A DNA stretch of 64,000 nt, from NCBI GenBank assembly GCA_012934845.2, contig WNNJ02000427.1, positions 1 to 64,000 of the forward strand. The letters run 5' to 3'. The position numbers were made by a program, and so were the translations under genes. Position 1 is the stretch's first letter; each line of letters starts with the position of its first letter. Source of the DNA: Pomphorhynchus laevis. Its lineage: Eukaryota; Acanthocephala; Palaeacanthocephala; Echinorhynchida; Pomphorhynchidae. The notes beneath the pieces are model-generated. The model was not told the origin of the DNA, searched no databases, and worked only from the letters and a program-made list of their open reading frames with translations. Below, piece by piece: positions 60,901 through 64,000 of the stretch.

Positions 60901-62672
60901 ATATGCTGGACGTTAACTCTCGATAATTGAATTATTCATTACAACATATTTCAACATATTCAAGATATTTTTAATTTATTTTTACCATGTTCTTTAATTT
61001 GTATAAATGCTGATTATTGGATTATTGGATTATAAATGCTAATTAATGCTGATTATTGGATTATTTATTATTTAATAATATTGATTATATATTAATCTAT
61101 ATATTATATAGATAATATATTAATATATAATAATATATTCTATATATTATATCTATATATATTAATATATATTAATTAGAATTATTAGATCTTTTAGATG
61201 TTGCAGAAGTGTGGCTTAATTCGAGATCCCCTTATAGTAAAAAATGTAGGTTTTCACGTCGTACTACGTTCTCGATTTTCTTTGTTTAATAGCCCAGCTT
61301 AATTGGTCTTCATCTATTCCCACGCTAAAGAAAGGCAAATGTCTAATTCGTGGATCAAAAGGATTTTTTACGTCAAGTTGTCAAAGCAATCTAACAACTA
61401 TTTGTGCACATAAAAGAGAAGGTTAGCAGTTATAATTTTAATGCAATCTAATTAATATAAATTATAAATTTAATAAAATTCAATTTTTGAATTACTTTAA
61501 CATTTCAAATTAATTAAAAAGTAAAATATTGAATATAGTTTGCATTTTCTTATGTGTCCTAAAAGTATCTTTTTATTGTTATAAAATATATAATTTTAAA
61601 ATAAAATAAAATAATAATTTTATTTTGTAACAAAAAAAATAATATTTTATTGTTACAATAAAATAAAATAATTTTAAAATACTTTTTAAAATAAAATAAT
61701 AATTTTATATTGTAAAAATAAAATAATATCTATCCAGAAAACGAAGTTTTTATTAATTAGAATTTTTATTCATTTATATTATTAGATCTTTTATATCATT
61801 TTGATGTTACAGAAGTGTAGCTTATTCGAGATCTCCTTATAGTAAAAATATCGATTTAATATTAATTACTAATTAAAAAATTGTATTTTGGAATTACTTT
61901 ATAGTAAAGTAAAATATTAATTAATGCTCTATTAATTAATTTAATAAAATTAATTTAAATTTAATAAAATATTTGGCCCAAAAGTATCTTTTCCTGTTAT
62001 AAAAATAAACCAGAGACCAAATTCAAAACGGAATTATAAAACACTTTTTAAACGTAATTGATATGCATAATAATGTCATAACGTTATCAATATTATGATA
62101 TAAAAGGTAAATTCGATGTTTGGTGTTATATGTTAAGGTGATAGCGCTATAATATTTATTTTATGTGTTCCATGATATATCAAGATATTATTTTTGTTTT
62201 TTTTTGCTAGCATAAAATTTATTTAATGCTTTTTAAGATTTGAAGAAATATCAAATATTTCTGTATTTGAAGAAATATGTGCTGTATCCATTATTTCCCA
62301 ACGGATACAGCACATTTTTTAGCGTTTACGTATATTTATATTTTATATGTTTCGTTTAAAACATTTTTGATACAAAAACACTACAGAGTTGTTCTACTTT
62401 ACAGCGAAACAGTACCCAATAAGCATGCAGTGTAACATGAAGCCATTGAATAGTCGCAATCAAATAAATGCTGAATCATCCATTAATACTAAGCCATTCG
62501 GTATATCATCTAATTCCCACCAGTTCAAACGCCTCTCCATAATTCAAGGTATGTTGCAATCGTCCTTTATTTTCAGTAAGATTTTTTCCTTTAAAGGTTG
62601 CCTCTTCTGGCTGCTATGTACATGCATTGCATTAGTTACTGTTAATTTAGTAATATGTCTGACGTGTTACAG
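54754..62672 (+). CDS. SUEL-lectin / CUB / C-type-lectin single-pass membrane protein (host gene, 5' and 3' incomplete)
   Basis: Exons 54754-54943, 55855-56027, 59344-59679, 59965-60144, 61189-61245, 61293-61421 and 62405-62672 all start after AG and end before GT, and every junction keeps the reading frame (mostly phase 1, as usual for shuffled extracellular modules). Order: SUEL/galactose-binding lectin (about 90 aa, exons 1-2), CUB (about 110 aa, exon 3), C-type lectin-like domain (about 118 aa, exons 4-6), then a spacer and one membrane helix (exon 7). Known roles: SUEL and CTLD bind glycans or proteins outside cells, CUB mediates protein contacts, so an adhesion or immune-type receptor is inferred. 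The CTLD lacks EPN/WND, so calcium-dependent sugar binding is unlikely. Introns: 911, 3316 (with fossil), 285, 1044, 47 and 983 bp. Signal peptide exon and cytoplasmic tail not identified. Confidence 0.85.
55855..56027 (+). CDS. Lectin gene exon 2: SUEL C-half
   Basis: Acceptor TTATTATTTAG, donor CCAG-GTATAA. NNAECTPKVNDCIMEHTEKV, then CTGQERCAIS and KCSKYSNYIYIAYKC: cysteines spaced as in the family (C.g...C.v....f..C..y..YL.v.Y.C). Confidence 0.85.
56390..58740 (-). mobile_element. Ty3/gypsy-type LTR retroelement fossil (pol only)
   Basis: Minus strand, in the usual pol order: RT (about 58730-58310), RNase H (about 58165-57770), integrase core (about 57180-56970) and a C-terminal tail (about 56690-56400). 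No LTRs or gag seen. Clearly broken in many places, with internal rearrangement. It lies antisense in intron 2 of the lectin gene. Old, to judge from its decay. Confidence 0.75.
59344..59679 (+). CDS. Lectin gene exon 3: CUB domain
   Basis: Acceptor ATTATAATGTTTAG, donor AAAG-GTAAAT. One exon holds the whole domain: ICSSSNLIADDIFITSPNYP, SDYKSSQKCICDL, then NDIVTIEN and IQFESDRDVSSSGFLISA. CUB marks are SPNYP..Y, C..C, D.V.I and F.SD....GF. Three cysteines are visible against the usual four, so the later pair may be lost. The domain mediates protein contacts outside the cell. Confidence 0.88.
59965..60144 (+). CDS. Lectin gene exon 4: CTLD N-half
   Basis: Acceptor ATTTTATAG, donor TCAG-GTTTGA. 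CSSGYDGVGELCLLKLSNTF, then NWFDGKVHC (the CTLD 'tW..A...C' helix) and EDISEARQLLNWMKFSG. Three cysteines, as in long-form CTLDs. Confidence 0.85.
61189..61245 (+). CDS. Lectin gene exon 5: 57-bp microexon, CTLD middle
   Basis: AG at 61187-61188, GTAGGT at 61246. Encodes DLLDVAEVWLNSRSPYSKK in the phase that joins exons 4 and 6. EVWLNS fits the CTLD 'vWiG' strand, and adding it brings the domain to normal length. The next intron is only 47 bp. A decayed duplicate lies at 61784-61852. Confidence 0.7.
61293..61421 (+). CDS. Lectin gene exon 6: CTLD C-half
   Basis: Acceptor TTTCTTTGTTTAATAG, donor GAAG-GTTAGC. QLNWSSSIPTLKKGKC, then FFTSSCQSNLTTICAHK: the last three CTLD cysteines and the 'C......ICe' end. 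No WND or EPN. Confidence 0.85.
61784..61852 (+). pseudogene. Decayed duplicate of microexon 5
   Basis: ATTAGATCTTTTA.., GATGTTACAGAAGTGTAGCT and TTCGAGATCTCCTTATAGTA repeat 61183-61245 with an 8-base insertion and an in-frame TAG in place of TGG. It shows a local duplication of the exon that was not kept. Confidence 0.65.
62277..62315. repeat. Perfect 13-bp-stem hairpin in intron
   Basis: ATGTGCTGTATCC pairs exactly with 62303-62315, loop 13. About 90 bp before exon 7; could affect splicing or be a remnant of a foldback element. Confidence 0.65.
62405..62672 (+). CDS. Lectin gene exon 7: stalk and transmembrane helix
   Basis: Acceptor TTGTTCTACTTTACAG, donor TACAG-GTAAAT in phase 2. A polar stalk (Ser/Asn rich) then GCLFWLLCTCIALVTVNLVI as the membrane helix and CLTCYR facing the cytosol, with cysteines that could be acylated. 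Inside, CAAG-GTATGT (62549) to CTTTAAAG (62596) is a 48-bp, frame-preserving candidate intron; removing it drops 16 residues just before the helix. Confidence 0.75.
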
Positions 62673-62773
62673 GTAAATTTTTAATTTTGAATCTTTTTAT
62701 TTGACTGAATAGCCCTTATAAATTATCTTATAATGTATACCTTAACTTAAATATGCAAGCAAACATTTGTAGA

Positions 62774-63316
62774 AATTATTCTGGTTGTGGCACGACATTA
62801 TCCTCATAAGTATTGATCTTATTTTTGATACAGCAGAACACTACTAATCAACTTAGGTGGGCCTCATCAGCTGCTGACCGATATCTACATTTCACGTTTC
62901 GACCCTTTTTATCTGCTTCTTCCGTACACTTGTGCTGATTTGATTCGAAATCAGGACGTCTGTATCGCGATTCAACTCTACATCCACTAGGCTAGCTGCT
63001 CCAGTGATGTGGATATATATTTCTGTATAGTTATTGCAGGAACAAAGAAGAAGAAATTATCTTCTATTTGATAAAAATTCTATATTTCGATAGCTCCTGC
63101 TATCATCAGGATTACAATAAAATGTTTCACCTAAAAAAATGGATCGTTTCTAACGATCCACTAACAAAAATGGATCGTTAGAATTATCTCCATGGAGCAG
63201 CCAGAACATGCTGATTAATAGCGTTCTGTTGTATCAAAAATAGAAACAATACTTGTGAGGATAATGCCATGCCACAACCGGTAAAATTTCAGCTCACAGA
63301 CGTAATCAAGTTAAAT
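62774..63316. repeat. Repeat family B, copy 2 (terminal inverted repeats, hammerhead-like core)
   Basis: 62774-62850 is inverse to about 63205-63290 (CTGGTTGTGGCAC, CATTATCCTCA, TTTTTGATACARCAGAAC). On the minus strand 62905-62859 reads GGGTC-GAAA-CGT-GAA-ATGT-A and then CTGATGA-GGCCC. The middle holds a CTGATGATAGCAGGAGCTAT hairpin (63083-63110) and TGGATCGTT hairpins (63140-63175). It lies in the intron after exon 7. Confidence 0.75.
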
Positions 63317-64000
63317 TTGTTGAAACGTTTGCTAGAAACGATGCTGGAGTTTTTATTAATTAAATTTGTTTGCACTAAAAACAATTTTTTAGTGTATTCT
63401 TGTATTAAGTAAAAATGCATTTGAATTTAATTGTTAAAATTCAATATTTAATACATTTAAAATTAAAACGAATTTGTTATTTAATAATAAATTGGTTATT
63501 TTGTTTTATTAAATATAATTACTTTGAAATTTATAAATTTATGAAAGATATCAAAATATTTTATTTTTAATGATAAAACAAAAATAATAAAAACATACAC
63601 TTGGCAGTTTGCTATTAATTATAGCTAAATAATTCAATATTTATAAACGGGTCCAAATTTTTAACGTGAATTGCCCCAATCAATCGTATTTTTTCACACT
63701 TAATTTCTTACACATAATTGAATCAAAAAATATTTTTTAATAATTAATTTAAATTTAATATTTATTCACTTGATATATTTTATATTAAAAATTTAAAGAT
63801 CGTTTTTGATAATTTGAATTTTAGGATGATTTCGCAAAATGTATATATTCACAAGTTTTTATGAAACCTTATTATTTCAAACTTGCCTTGCAGAAAAAAC
63901 CTGCAGATTTCTGCAGGTTTTTTTAAATAATTTTTAAATAAATAACTTTTATTATTATATGCTATTAAATAATTAACAATTATAATCTTCAGGCGTACAA
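63317..64000. other. AT-rich end; possible terminal exon and hairpin
   Basis: After GAATTTTAG (63824) a short frame, G-ATG-ATT-TCG.. to TGA at 63862-63864, would join exon 7 in the right phase (RMISQNVYIHKFL), giving a short tail; this is a weak candidate for 63825-63864. A perfect 13-bp stem AAAAAACCTGCAG/CTGCAGGTTTTTT follows at 63894-63923. Confidence 0.35.

Overview
The window is strongly A+T-rich eukaryotic DNA, almost certainly from an invertebrate animal. It has GT-AG introns, a metazoan-type extracellular receptor gene built from SUEL-lectin, CUB and C-type-lectin modules, and many animal retroelements (Penelope-like elements, APE-type and restriction-endonuclease-type LINEs). I cannot name the species. 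There are no bacterial operons, rRNA, clear tRNA or CRISPR.

Layout. 1-9.3 kb: decayed LINEs on both strands, a hammerhead-like repeat family (about 4.1-5.3 kb) and one candidate host first exon (3578-3761, minus). 9.3-12.5 kb: a nearly whole restriction-like-endonuclease LINE whose reading frame is broken by one TGA. 12.7-25.3 kb: a palindrome, then a mosaic of Penelope-like fragments in both orientations with their tail repeats, two LINE copies between them, and a LINE 3' end just beyond (25.3-25.6 kb). The order GIY-YIG endonuclease then reverse transcriptase, with RT ends that run straight into tail repeats, points to the N-terminal-endonuclease (Naiad-type) branch. 27.2-29 kb: second copy of the LINE seen at 1.1-2.3 kb. 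32.6-40.1 kb: a large inverted repeat with nested foldbacks. One arm is split by an intact, compositionally foreign RTE LINE (ORF 36890-39925) with a perfect 16-bp target-site duplication. 40.1-44.4 kb: an array of Penelope tail repeats and an RT scrap. 44.4-54.7 kb: mostly anonymous AT-rich DNA with small duplications and a few unassigned ORFs.

The one convincing host gene is on the plus strand from 54754 to at least 62672. Seven exons keep phase from junction to junction and encode a SUEL-type galactose-binding lectin domain, a CUB domain, a six-cysteine C-type lectin-like domain and a transmembrane helix. One intron is only 47 bp, and the last exon contains a frame-preserving 48-bp candidate intron. 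Its 5' exon (signal peptide) and its tail are not securely identified. A decayed Ty3/gypsy fossil sits in its second visible intron and a foldback element lies just after the transmembrane exon.

The most interesting signals are the SUEL-CUB-CTLD receptor, the hammerhead-ribozyme-like core shared by two repeat families (stems II and III co-vary between copies; stem I is not visible), the permuted Penelope elements, and the very recent RTE insertion.
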